Source: Pedosphaera sp. (GTDB taxonomy: Bacteria > Verrucomicrobiota > Verrucomicrobiia > Limisphaerales > Pedosphaeraceae). Taken from it: 64,000 bases of DNA. The notes beneath the pieces were generated by a model. It saw nothing but the letters and a program-made list of their open reading frames with translations. It searched no databases and was not told where the DNA came from. The stretch is from positions 1 to 64,000 of the forward strand of contig JAQGPA010000073.1 of assembly GCA_028293325.1 (NCBI GenBank), read 5' to 3'. The translations under genes were made by a program, and so were the position numbers. Shown here piece after piece: positions 8,467 to 16,096 of this stretch. Every line of letters begins with the position of its first letter. Within the stretch, counting starts at the first letter, position 1.

Positions 8467-8801
8467 GCGCAAAACAACTGCTACTGGCAATTTTGATGGC
8501 GACGCTGCTCACTTCGTGTAAACCTCAGACGAGGTCGAGCGTGCTAAATTATTCGATGCCTGAAGAGGCCGTTAGGTGTGTTGCTGGAGATTATATTATC
8601 AGAAACATGGCAACAAACAGTTGGAAGGTGTTTCGGATTGAAAAGGCAGTGCTGATCAGTCCGTTGCGACCGATAGCTGCCGATTACTCGATCTTCAGGG
8701 AGGAAATGCAATTGAATCCGGGAAATAACGTCCCAGAAGGTTGGCAGGAGATACACTTTATCGCAACCGCATTTCAAAAGGATTATCCAACGGAGGAGTA
8801 A
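8463..8801 (+). CDS. Small putative lipoprotein, unknown function
   Basis: 112 residues. The N-terminus MSAKQLLLAILMATLLTSC is a lipoprotein signal with lipobox LTSC (Cys19), so the mature protein of about 94 residues should be lipid-anchored. No domain was recognised. Downstream of the signal it has a mixed polar composition with YIIRNMATNSWKVFRIEKAV and a SPLRPIAADYSIFREEMQL segment, perhaps a small beta-rich fold. The gene stands alone in the repeat-rich region. It is followed by a terminator-like hairpin at 8850-8876 and preceded by a possible coupled leader peptide. Its base composition is lower in G+C than the surroundings, which could reflect transfer. I do not know its function. Confidence 0.6.
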   Translation: MSAKQLLLAILMATLLTSCKPQTRSSVLNYSMPEEAVRCVAGDYIIRNMATNSWKVFRIEKAVLISPLRPIAADYSIFREEMQLNPGNNVPEGWQEIHFIATAFQKDYPTEE

Positions 8802-8849
8802 GCGATCAGTTCCCTTAAAGCGAATCAACTGGGTGACTCAGTGGAGAGT

Positions 8850-8876
8850 CTTTGCAGAAATGCAAAGTTCTTTTTG
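8850..8876 (+). terminator. Rho-independent-like terminator after the lipoprotein gene
   Basis: CTTTGCA, loop GAAA, TGCAAAG form a perfect 7-bp stem with a GNRA-type tetraloop, followed by TTCTTTTTG. It lies 49 bp after the lipoprotein stop. The stem is short and A/T-rich, so its strength is uncertain. Confidence 0.5.
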
Positions 8877-9165
8877 AAGGTGAATTCCAAGGTGTAAAAG
8901 AAGTGAACCCAGCTTCAAACGGCCCTTCACTGCGGAGATTACCGCAACCTTGAGGTGTAATGCGGTTCCTCCTGCGACTTCGGCAGCGCCTGCGCCAAGC
9001 GGTTCTGCACCTTCACCTGCGCCTTATCGAAAATAAAAAAGCAAGACTTACATTCAACTGGTGGACGAGCGGCCGCAGCGTTCGACATGAGAATACAGCT
9101 ACACTGCCCCGGCGCTGCCGCCTGAAGCCCCTTCCGGCTACAGCCCTGCTCAGCTGGCACCCGCG
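8877..9165. other. Intergenic region, nothing recognised
   Basis: Between the small lipoprotein gene and the convergent DUF4142 gene. Minus-strand frames contain a short segment reading KAQVKVQNRLAQALPKSQEEP that might be a decayed coding remnant, but it has no start, no partner sequence and no identifiable family. Confidence 0.4.
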
Positions 9166-9765
9166 TCACTTCTCGTTCTGGACCGCTGCCTGCATCTGCT
9201 TGGCCATTTGCAGATGTTCCTGCAGCAGCGGCAAAGCCGTTTGCGCCCAGGCGCGCAGGTCTGTGTCGGTCGCACTTTGGACTGCCTGCTGGAATGTCTT
9301 CACCGCGGCAGTGTGGCCTTTGACCATGTCCTGCGCGTAAGCTTTATCGAATTCTGCGCCTGAAAGACCTGCCAGCTTCTGCAGCGAGGAATTTTGCTCC
9401 TGCGACAATTGCGTCGGCACAGCCGCGCCTTTTTGCGTCGCGATTTCCTTCAGCCCCGTATTGGCTTCGCTGTGATCATTGATCATGTGCTCGCCGAAGT
9501 TGCGCACTGCCTGGCTTGTGCCCCTTTGTTGCGCCAACTTACCTCCTTGCACTTCCTCCATATCAATGCGGGCGGCCTCGACTACGAAATTGTAATCCTT
9601 GCTGTTAAGTTGGCCCGGCTGCGCCAGCGTGCTAGCCTGACCTGAAGGCGCTGTCTGGCCTTGCTGTGCCCGGGCCAGTGGCGCGTTCATCACCGCCGAT
9701 ACCAGTCCGGCAAGTCCCATGGCTAAAACCAGTTGAATCACTCCCTTTTTTCTCTTTGTTCTCAT
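9166..9765 (-). CDS. DUF4142 domain exported protein
   Basis: 199 residues from the ATG at 9765, chosen because GAGAAAG sits about 8 bp upstream; a TTG at 9795 would add ten residues but lacks a good site. A signal peptide (VIQLVLAMGLAGLVSAVMNAPLARA) is followed by a Gln/Pro-rich linker. The rest is a DUF4142 helical bundle: DYNFVVEAARIDMEEVQGGKLAQQR, NFGEHMINDHSEAN, a QKLAGLSGAEFDKAYAQ helix and HTAAVKTFQQAV, ending with LPLLQEHLQMAKQM. The fold is ferritin-like, with conserved His residues (H-M-I-N-D-H) of unproven function. DUF4142 proteins are often induced by stress or stationary phase in other bacteria. No operon partner is present. Confidence 0.92.
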   Translation of the reverse strand: MRTKRKKGVIQLVLAMGLAGLVSAVMNAPLARAQQGQTAPSGQASTLAQPGQLNSKDYNFVVEAARIDMEEVQGGKLAQQRGTSQAVRNFGEHMINDHSEANTGLKEIATQKGAAVPTQLSQEQNSSLQKLAGLSGAEFDKAYAQDMVKGHTAAVKTFQQAVQSATDTDLRAWAQTALPLLQEHLQMAKQMQAAVQNEK

Positions 9766-9949
9766 AACTATCTTTCTCGCGCTCCGATGCTTCAAAGGGG
9801 GATGGTTCCAACGCCGCCAAGCGCGGGTTCCATTGCGCGACCCGCCTACAATTAATTTAAGGGTTCTGAGCAGCTCGGCAAACGGGGAATACGCCCCAGG
9901 GCGCCATTTCCTCTGGGCGCCCCCAAGGACAGTCGCGAGTTGGGCCTTT

Positions 9950-9970
9950 GTCTATTGTCTATTGTCTATT
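9950..9970. repeat. Heptanucleotide tandem repeat (GTCTATT)x3
   Basis: Three perfect copies of GTCTATT, one base per unit different from (GGCTATT)x3 at 7623-7643. It lies in the 260-bp gap between the DUF4142 gene and the small membrane protein gene at 10025. Confidence 0.85.
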
Positions 9971-10024
9971 CAGCACCTCGCGCTCCTTGCCGATGCCATC
10001 CTTCCCTTGCTAACCTAACCCCCC

Positions 10025-10216
10025 ATGAAAGCCTATCTCGTCACCACCGCCCTGCTCTTCGGCCTGATCGCCCTGATACATGTCTGGCGCGCCATCGACG
10101 AATGGCCGCATCCCACCGTGACCATTAGCTTCGTGTTGGTCATGACCGCCCTGGTTGCCTTGCCCGGCGCACTCTGCTGGTGGGCCTGTCGGCTCTTGCG
10201 GAACCTGCCAAAATAA
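10025..10216 (+). CDS. Small two-helix membrane protein
   Basis: 63 residues with two predicted membrane helices: YLVTTALLFGLIALIHVW at 3-20 and ISFVLVMTALVALPGALCWWAC at 34-55, separated by a short loop with the charged motif RAIDEWPHP. The ATG at 10025 has only a C-rich stretch before it, so expression signals are weak. Small proteins with this layout and an R-A-I-D-x-W-P loop occur in many bacteria without an assigned function. It is likely to sit in the cytoplasmic membrane. Repeat family A copy 2 follows it. Confidence 0.55.
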   Translation: MKAYLVTTALLFGLIALIHVWRAIDEWPHPTVTISFVLVMTALVALPGALCWWACRLLRNLPK

Positions 10217-10262
10217 TCGAACCCAGCGCGAAGTCGAAAAAACTCAGCGGACGGATTCGGAT

Positions 10263-10400
10263 GATTTGCCAACCATTGTTTTCCTTCTCCCTGCGCAAGC
10301 GGGGAGAACGGGAGCGCGGAATTTATTCCGCTTCACCGTAATCACGACCGGCGAGCAGAAACTTGCAAGCCCTGCTTTACCACTCCGCGCATTCCACTCC
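10263..10400. repeat. Dispersed intergenic repeat, family A, copy 2
   Basis: It begins ATTTGCCAACCATTGT and shares the ordered blocks TCTCCCT, GCAAGCG, GGAGCGCGG plus a palindromic stem (GCGGAA...TTCCGC), CACGACC, GAGCAGAAACTTGCAA and TGATGACC with copy 1 at 5693. The palindrome arms differ in sequence between the copies while the flanks are conserved, which points to stem preservation rather than simple duplication. Confidence 0.7.
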
Positions 10401-10621
10401 CTTGATGACCCTGGCGATGCAAATCGCATCTGTTCCCTCTGGGATTTCCAACCTATTACACAGCAAGCAATTCCACCCCAATGGATTTCTGCCCTGACTA
10501 AGGTTAAAATATATAGGTAACCGTGATTAAACCGGCCCGCCAACCCTCCGGCCTAATCGAAGGAAAAATTGAAGCCAATGGTCATCATGCATTCAACCAA
10601 ACCCAGCAACTTCAACCCATT

Positions 10622-10747
10622 ATGATCACGATCATGTTTATTCCCATGTTGGCCGCGGCGGGCTACTCCATACTATATCTCCTCTTCGGCGGCGGATTGT
10701 TCGGCGCTGTCGTCATTTTCTTCATCGCGAAAATGCTCGGCAAGTGA
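10622..10747 (+). CDS. Very small membrane peptide (41 residues)
   Basis: From the ATG at 10622 this encodes 41 residues, with one or two hydrophobic segments split by a GGGLFG turn (MFIPMLAAAGYSILYLLF then AVVIFFIAKMLGK). An in-frame GTG at 10523 would give 74 residues, but the extra part has no hydrophobic or family character. No Shine-Dalgarno sequence is obvious. It may be a genuine small protein, since the sequence is an uninterrupted membrane helix with a basic end, but chance cannot be excluded. Confidence 0.35.
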   Translation: MITIMFIPMLAAAGYSILYLLFGGGLFGAVVIFFIAKMLGK

Positions 10748-10813
10748 GTTGCGCCAGGACAGCTTGCAAAAAGTCTTCCGTCTCCAGGCATATTGACATT
10801 AAGCGAATGCCAC

Positions 10814-11497
10814 TCACTCTCCCCGCTTCAACAACAATTCAACATACGGCAAGTCCGCCGGCACTGTTACCTTTGGATTCGGCGTGACACTCGCCACCAA
10901 TTTCACCGGCTGCCCAATCAATTCACACGCCGCCGTATCGTCGGTGACCTGCAATCCCCGCTCCCGCACCAACCCCAACGCGCGCCGGATGACCTCCACT
11001 CGAAACGCCTGCGGTGTTTGCACCGCCCAAAGCCGCGAGCGATCCAGCGTTCGCTCCACCACCTTGCCATCAATCGATTCCTTGATCGTATCCGTGACCG
11101 GCTGCGCCGCCACCGCCGCTCCCACGCCCCGGGCCGCCGCAATGGTCGCGGCAATGATCGTCTCGCTCGTGCAAGGCCGCGCGCCATCATGGATGGCCAC
11201 AATTTCCGTGGCTGCCTTTAGCGCCTGCAAGCCGTTCCAAACCGAGTCCTGCCGTTCCGCCCCGCCCACCACCAGCCGAAATGGTTTGTCGAGCGCATAC
11301 TGCGCCGCCAATTCCTCAAACGCAGTTTGCATCCCTTCCCGTACCACCAACACAATTTCATCCACGCACGCCACCTCGGCATAACACTGCCACGTATGCG
11401 CCACCACGGGCCGGCCCGCGACCTCAAGGAATAACTTGTCAATGTTCGGCCCCATGCGGGTGCCTTTGCCGGCTGCGACGATGATGGCGGAAACCAT
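10814..11497 (-). CDS. ispD: 2-C-methyl-D-erythritol 4-phosphate cytidylyltransferase
   Basis: IspD joins CTP to methylerythritol phosphate, giving CDP-ME in the non-mevalonate isoprenoid pathway. The 227-residue length is typical. The nucleotide-binding N-terminus IIVAAGKGTRMG is at 5-16, followed by KLFLEVAGRPVVAHT. HDGARPCTSE near 106, the TDTIKES segment and LDRSRLWAVQTPQAFR match the family substrate site, and VTVPADLPYVE lies near the C-terminus. The ATG at 11497 is the first codon of a compact N-terminus. ispF is not adjacent. The gene is 55 bp downstream of miaE on the same strand and may be co-transcribed with it. Confidence 0.96.
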   Translation of the reverse strand: MVSAIIVAAGKGTRMGPNIDKLFLEVAGRPVVAHTWQCYAEVACVDEIVLVVREGMQTAFEELAAQYALDKPFRLVVGGAERQDSVWNGLQALKAATEIVAIHDGARPCTSETIIAATIAAARGVGAAVAAQPVTDTIKESIDGKVVERTLDRSRLWAVQTPQAFRVEVIRRALGLVRERGLQVTDDTAACELIGQPVKLVASVTPNPKVTVPADLPYVELLLKRGE

Positions 11498-11552
11498 GAA
11501 GTTGATTTACCCAGTTGTCGCCTGCGAGTCGAGTCAAACCGTGCACCCACTC

Positions 11553-12125
11553 TCAATGCAGCATCGGCACCGGGTTCGGCTCGCGGATGAGCTTCGCATC
11601 CAAATCGAGGTAAAAATCCATGCGCCGATCTGACTCGGCCTCATCAATGCCCCGCGCCATCCGCACATAGGTCGCGTAATGATTGCCCTCCGATTCCACC
11701 AGGCTGCCGTAAAATTGGGCCAGCTCCGCATCAATGCCCGCCAACCCCGTCGCCAAAAGTTGAAACTTCTCGCAACTCCGCCCTTCAATCAACGCAAAGC
11801 AAATCAGATGATCAATGGCCTGATGCCGCTGCCCATTGCGAATGGAACGCATCAAGCCCGCAATCCACGGACTCGGAAACGGCTGCCCGAACGGAATGCC
11901 CCGTTGCTTCAACAAGCCCAGCACCAATTGAAAATGTTGCAGCTCCTCAATGGCAATGGCGTTCAGTTCCTCCACACGCGGGTAGAGATCGCGATACTTC
12001 TCCAAATTCATCGCCGACGTCGCCGCCTTGCGCTCCAGATGAGCGTGGTCCACCAAAACCGCCGGCAAATTCGCCAGCACTTTGGGCAGCCAATCCGCCG
12101 AGACCTTTTCTCGAAATAACAGCAT
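11553..12125 (-). CDS. miaE: tRNA 2-methylthio-N6-isopentenyladenosine hydroxylase MiaE
   Basis: A 190-residue non-haem di-iron protein of the MiaE family, which hydroxylates ms2i6A37 of tRNA to ms2io6A using O2. The four-helix-bundle ligand motifs are visible: VDHAHLERKAATSAM (about 26-40), IAIEELQHFQLV (about 58-69), an ALIEGRSCEKF helix near 111-121, and LVESEGNHYATYVRMA near 142-157. The length is slightly under the roughly 200-250 residues of enterobacterial MiaE. The gene is 55 bp upstream of ispD. The family is best known in Gammaproteobacteria, so presence here is a point of interest, and MiaA and MiaB must exist elsewhere in the genome. Confidence 0.9.
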   Translation of the reverse strand: MLLFREKVSADWLPKVLANLPAVLVDHAHLERKAATSAMNLEKYRDLYPRVEELNAIAIEELQHFQLVLGLLKQRGIPFGQPFPSPWIAGLMRSIRNGQRHQAIDHLICFALIEGRSCEKFQLLATGLAGIDAELAQFYGSLVESEGNHYATYVRMARGIDEAESDRRMDFYLDLDAKLIREPNPVPMLH

Positions 12126-12177
12126 CCAGAACTTTTAACGCCCGCCGCCCCTCCCGCAAGCGTGAATTTTTTCCAAT

Positions 12178-12210
12178 CGTCGTCGTCCTCGTCCTCGTCG
12201 TCGATCCCCT
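12178..12210. repeat. GTC/CTC tract ending GTCGTCGATCCC, copy 2
   Basis: GTCGTCGTCCTCGTCCTCGT, then CGTCGATCCCC; near-identical to 7842-7870. It sits in the 222-bp divergent gap between miaE and the cupin gene. A second short GATCGTCGATCCC block follows about 30 bp later. Confidence 0.75.
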
Positions 12211-12347
12211 GCCCGCCGTATGCCCGGCGATGGCAGATCGTCGATCCCTTCCCCCCAAACTTTGGGACATTACCAATCCATTCCGCTCCCCTCCCACAAA
12301 CCAGCATTTAAGATTGCAATTTTCCCCTGACGGTCTTGGATGGATGC

Positions 12348-12680
12348 ATGTTTTCTTACATCGCCCTGCAAAAGGACAAAACTTGGCAACCCGGCCCCTA
12401 CCCCGGCGTGGATTTGCTCGTGCTGCGCAAAGATGAAAAGACTGGCGGCGTTACCGTCCTGCGCAAGTTTGCCGCGGGCGTCACCGTCCCCGCGCACATC
12501 CATCCCCTCGCCAACGAATCGGTTTATATTCTTTCCGGTGAATGGGAGGAATCCGGCGTCACTTATCAGCCCGGCGCTTTTTTCTTCGCCCCGCGCGGGG
12601 AACGCCATGGTCCGCATGTCGCCCGCACAGAGGTCATCAGCCTCACCATGTTTGACGGACCGCTGACAGTGGAATCCTAG
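12348..12680 (+). CDS. Small cupin-domain protein
   Basis: 110 residues from the ATG at 12348; an in-frame TTG at 12336 would add four. It is a single cupin barrel with the two metal motifs HIHPLANESVYILSGEWEE (a G-x5-H-x-H-x3-4-E-like motif near 57-73) and GAFFFAPRGERHGP (a PxG...H-like second motif). Overall it resembles the ChrR/anti-sigma type of cupins, which bind a divalent metal. The enzymatic or sensory role cannot be told. It is divergent from miaE and convergent with acpS. Confidence 0.88.
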   Translation: MFSYIALQKDKTWQPGPYPGVDLLVLRKDEKTGGVTVLRKFAAGVTVPAHIHPLANESVYILSGEWEESGVTYQPGAFFFAPRGERHGPHVARTEVISLTMFDGPLTVES

Positions 12681-12693
12681 TCAAAGAATTCTC

Positions 12694-13074
12694 CTACAGG
12701 CTCTCCAAAATCGCCACCGCGCTCGCATGCTGCTGTGTGTGACTCAAGCTGATCAACACCACGCGGCCACCGCGTTGCTCCAGCAGTTTTTGCCCGTCCC
12801 CGTGCAACACCACGTACGGCTCCCCCGTCTCCCGCCGGACCACTTCCATATCCTGCCACCCCAACTGCGCGCCAATCCCCGTCCCAAAAGCCTTGGATAT
12901 CGCCTCCTTCGCCGCAAACCGCGCCGCCAGAAATGGCGCCGGCGTTTTGTGGGAAAGACAATAGGCAATCTCATTCTCGTGCAGAATGCGCTTGAGAAAT
13001 CGTTCGCCAAATTTCTCATACGAAGCCGCAATGCGCGCCACCTCAATGATATCAATGCCAACGCCTAAAATCAT
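12694..13074 (-). CDS. acpS: Holo-[acyl-carrier-protein] synthase AcpS
   Basis: AcpS moves the 4'-phosphopantetheine of CoA to acyl carrier protein. From the ATG at 13074 (AAAGG about 6 bp upstream) the protein has 126 residues; an in-frame GTG at 13089 would add five. The Mg-binding GVGIDIIEVARI is at 4-15, and the second signature FAAKEAISKAFGTGIG near 53-68 carries the conserved Glu and Lys. The C-terminus HTQQHASAVAILE matches family strands. It lies 33 bp downstream of pdxJ, an association (pdxJ-acpS) conserved in many bacteria. Confidence 0.96.
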   Translation of the reverse strand: MILGVGIDIIEVARIAASYEKFGERFLKRILHENEIAYCLSHKTPAPFLAARFAAKEAISKAFGTGIGAQLGWQDMEVVRRETGEPYVVLHGDGQKLLEQRGGRVVLISLSHTQQHASAVAILESL

Positions 13075-13107
13075 GTTTCGCCTTTGCACTCGGCCCGCTT
13101 CCGGACG

Positions 13108-13848
13108 TCAGCCTCGGTAACCTTCCATCAATCGGAGCATTTCCTGAACCGCTGTTGACAATCCAGTCGTGATGGACCGGCTGATAATGCTGTGTCCGAT
13201 GTTCAACTCCACCAGATGCGGCACCACATGCAGCACCGCAAGATTTTGATAATTCAATCCATGCCCGGCATTGACCTTGAGCCCGAGTCCATGCGCCTGT
13301 TTGGCGGCAGCCACCAGCCTTTCCAGTTCCACATTCCGTGCCTGCTTCTGATTGAAATGCTCCGCGAAAGCGCCCGTGTGCAATTCCACAAACTGACTGC
13401 CCACCTTGGCGGACGCCTCCACCTGCGCCGGATCCGGTGCGATGAACAGGCTTACCTCAATGCCCCCGTCCTTCATCCGCTGGCACGTCTCCGTCAGCGA
13501 TTCCAGATTACCCGCCACATCCAACCCGCCTTCCGTCGTGACTTCCTGCCGCCGCTCCGGCACGAGACAAACAATTTCCGGCTTCAACTTCAGCGCAATC
13601 GCCACAATCTCCGGCGCATTGGCCATTTCCAGATTAAGCCGGGTTTTAATCCTTTCGCGCAACTGCCAGACATCCCGGTCCTGAATATGACGCCGGTCTT
13701 CGCGCAAATGCGCCGTGATGCCATGTGCCCCCGCCGTCTCACAAATCAACGCGGCCGCCACGGGATCAGGCTCACCTGCTTCCCGTCCGCGATACCGTGC
13801 CTCGCGCAACGTGGCGACATGATCAATATTAACTCCCAGCTTAAGCAT
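13108..13848 (-). CDS. pdxJ: Pyridoxine 5'-phosphate synthase PdxJ
   Basis: PdxJ condenses 1-deoxyxylulose 5-phosphate with 3-amino-2-oxopropyl phosphate to form pyridoxine 5'-phosphate in the DXP-dependent vitamin B6 route. The 246 residues form the usual TIM barrel. [15 protein letters not shown] is at 3-17, [28 protein letters not shown] includes the catalytic residues, [19 protein letters not shown] follows, and [14 protein letters not shown] and [12 protein letters not shown] lie near the end. It is the middle gene of a minus-strand run: secreted unknown protein, 11-bp gap, pdxJ, acpS. Confidence 0.97.
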   Translation of the reverse strand: MLKLGVNIDHVATLREARYRGREAGEPDPVAAALICETAGAHGITAHLREDRRHIQDRDVWQLRERIKTRLNLEMANAPEIVAIALKLKPEIVCLVPERRQEVTTEGGLDVAGNLESLTETCQRMKDGGIEVSLFIAPDPAQVEASAKVGSQFVELHTGAFAEHFNQKQARNVELERLVAAAKQAHGLGLKVNAGHGLNYQNLAVLHVVPHLVELNIGHSIISRSITTGLSTAVQEMLRLMEGYRG

Positions 13849-13859
13849 AAAAAACTTCC

Positions 13860-15503
13860 TTACTTTGCCCCTGCTGCGTTCGTGGGTGTGCCCGAAACTG
13901 AGGACACGGGTGGTTGATTCGGCTCACTTTCCGCGACCTCGTGCTGCCCCGCCAGCTCCAACCACCGCGTCAGCAGGACCAACTCCAATGACGTCAAACC
14001 CAGCGGCGACTTTCGAACGATCGTCATTTCGTTGGGAGCATTAATCGACGCCTCCGTCGTGCTGTTCCCCAACCGCGTCCGCAGGGCAGTAAGCCATCTT
14101 TGCGTCGGAGCCTCGGCGGTGGGAAAAAATTTATTATTTAAGAGACAATAAAGCATGTTGAGATTTCGCCAACGATTAAGACGCTCGCTCACAATTTCCC
14201 AATCATAATATACCATGTCTGGATGGCTGGCCACCTCGCGCACCAACTCCTGCGAGAGCGGCTCCGTACTGGGCACGCTGGGAAAAAGTTGGACCGTGAT
14301 ATATTCCCCGTTCGTCCCGCTGGCCGCGCTGACGCTCGGCGCAGCCATCGGCGGCAACCCCTTCCATTCGACGCTTGTGTGAGTCGTGTTCCATTGCAAT
14401 TGCCCCAAATCCGTGCCGTGCAAATTGGTGTTTGCCAACGCAATCAACCGCGAACCGTATTGTTCCAGAAAATTGGTCCCGTTCTCCACCGATGCCGCCA
14501 GGTGGTTGTCCAAAAGAATATCCGCCATCGCCCAGGAATAAAGCTGATCGGGCACCGGCTCCACCTTTAGCTTTTTGAGCAGTTCAATTTTTTTCAGCCA
14601 GGGCGCCACACCCCGCATGGCGGTGAAGCTGATGATTGGATCATGGACGAGGTTGGTGGGGATGTTCCATCCGGAATACTTTGCGTTCAACGGTTCGGAG
14701 AATTGCAGCACCGCTTTCGTCCGGACATCGTTGGCCTTCAGCCCCAGCGTCAGTTGCGCCCTTGCCAATTTGCAATCTGCCGGCAGCAACTCGTGCGCGC
14801 GCAACGCCGCCCCATCCACCCACGCTTCCAGCCAATAATCCCTCGCCGCTTCCACCGGCCGACCCGTAGTCTTGATCCGTTGAATCATTGCCGTCTCACC
14901 GGGAATAATTTTTTCTCCCCAGCCGAGCACCACCCAGTCGCCCACCCGAATCAACTGAACCACATTAGGCTCCTGATGCTTCATTAATTCCCATCCCTTA
15001 AAACCCTCAACTTTGATTTCCGCAACCGGCAATCCGCTCCACGCCGTCAGCACGATGGCAAGGTTGGTGCGCCACAACTCCGCGTGCGCTGCATCCAAAT
15101 GCACGGCAAGCAGCAGGTCCGGCAACGGTTTGGCCGCCCCCCGCAACTCCGCATAAACTTCATTGTGCAGCAAATCCTCCAGCAATGGACGAATGCGGTT
15201 GACCTGGTCAGTTGCTCCTGCCTTGGCCTTCTTTTTAAGAATGTGATACGGTGCGGCCGCCAGCGTCTGCAGCAACTCCGCCTGTAAGTGGGCCGTTTCC
15301 GGCAGCGCGGCAATTTCATTCAGCTTCGCTGCCGCGTTGGTGTCCGCGAGCAGTTGCGTTGTCCCAATGAAATGAATTCGGCCAATGAGATTCGCGTCCG
15401 CCTTTAAATCGGCGTCCGTCGTCGCAGCAAAGCTTCCCGCTTCGCCTGCCATCCATCCCATGCCCGCCGCGAGCAGGCCCACTAGCATCCAAATAATACG
15501 CAT
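13860..15503 (-). CDS. Exported protein of unknown function, upstream of pdxJ
   Basis: 547 residues. The N-terminus [27 protein letters not shown] is a signal peptide with AxA-like sites. I do not recognise a family. The mature part is mixed alpha/beta with no cysteine motif and no visible catalytic signature. Notable segments are [49 protein letters not shown] and [22 protein letters not shown]. The general layout recalls DUF3352-like exported proteins that evaluate a per-residue energy-like fold, but that is weak. The C-terminal 40 residues are Pro/Ser/Ala-rich and probably disordered. It is the first gene of the run with pdxJ and acpS, separated by only 11 bp, so expression is probably linked; a shared function is not implied. 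Confidence 0.8.
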   Translation of the reverse strand: MRIIWMLVGLLAAGMGWMAGEAGSFAATTDADLKADANLIGRIHFIGTTQLLADTNAAAKLNEIAALPETAHLQAELLQTLAAAPYHILKKKAKAGATDQVNRIRPLLEDLLHNEVYAELRGAAKPLPDLLLAVHLDAAHAELWRTNLAIVLTAWSGLPVAEIKVEGFKGWELMKHQEPNVVQLIRVGDWVVLGWGEKIIPGETAMIQRIKTTGRPVEAARDYWLEAWVDGAALRAHELLPADCKLARAQLTLGLKANDVRTKAVLQFSEPLNAKYSGWNIPTNLVHDPIISFTAMRGVAPWLKKIELLKKLKVEPVPDQLYSWAMADILLDNHLAASVENGTNFLEQYGSRLIALANTNLHGTDLGQLQWNTTHTSVEWKGLPPMAAPSVSAASGTNGEYITVQLFPSVPSTEPLSQELVREVASHPDMVYYDWEIVSERLNRWRNLNMLYCLLNNKFFPTAEAPTQRWLTALRTRLGNSTTEASINAPNEMTIVRKSPLGLTSLELVLLTRWLELAGQHEVAESEPNQPPVSSVSGTPTNAAGAK

Positions 15504-15595
15504 AGAAACACTTTTCTTTGCCAGAAATGCGCGCCGTTGGCAATTTGATTTGGAATATCGTTGCGAACCACGGGGAAACCTTGCTTTGATGCGCC

Positions 15596-16054
15596 GTGCG
15601 CAAATCGCGTTCGTTCCTGCTTTATTGGCTGCCGGTGCTCGTCTGGATGGTGCTGATTTTCAGCGCGTCGGGCGACAAGGCCTCCTTTCAACGCTCCTCC
15701 CGGTTCATCGTCCCTTTCCTGCACTGGCTCTTTCCCGGTTTATCGGATGACCACGCGTTCGCCGTCGTCCTCGCCGTGCGTAAGTGTGCTCACCTGAGCG
15801 AATATGCCCTCCTCGCCTGGTTGGTCTGGCGCGCCCGCCGCAAACCGGTTCCGCGCGACACCCGCCCTTGGCGCTGGTCGGAAGCCGGTGAAGTCCTCTG
15901 GGTTGCCGCCCTCTACGCCGCCACCGATGAATTTCACCAGACTTTCATCCCCAACCGCGAAGGTTGCCTGCGCGATGTCCTCATCGACACCACCGGCGCG
16001 GTCGCCGGCCTGCTCCTGCTCTGGCTGCTCGGCCGCTGGCGAAAGTTGTGGTGA
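15596..16054 (+). CDS. VanZ-like family membrane protein
   Basis: 152 residues from a GTG at 15596. Four predicted membrane helices: YWLPVLVWMVLIFSAS (about 10-25), a central pair near FIVPFLHWLF and KCAHLSEYALLAWLVW (64-79), and the final AVAGLLLLWLLGRW. The VanZ/YdjX-like signature is FSASGDKASFQRS, then RKCAHLSEYALLAW, then ATDEFHQTFIPNREGCLRDVLIDTTGAVAG, which holds the conserved acidic, His and Arg residues. Family members include teicoplanin-resistance VanZ, but most have unknown function. The gene is divergent from the secreted protein gene and convergent with the autotransporter gene. Confidence 0.9.
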   Translation: MRKSRSFLLYWLPVLVWMVLIFSASGDKASFQRSSRFIVPFLHWLFPGLSDDHAFAVVLAVRKCAHLSEYALLAWLVWRARRKPVPRDTRPWRWSEAGEVLWVAALYAATDEFHQTFIPNREGCLRDVLIDTTGAVAGLLLLWLLGRWRKLW

Positions 16055-16096
16055 ACTGAAACCAGCTGTTTCGATTCACCCTCAACAGCACGTCGG

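Noticed and set aside
8939-9169. A minus-strand frame that could be a decayed gene downstream of DUF4142
   Set aside because: A small stretch (KAQVKVQNRLAQALPKSQ) looks protein-like but has no family, start or conservation evidence.
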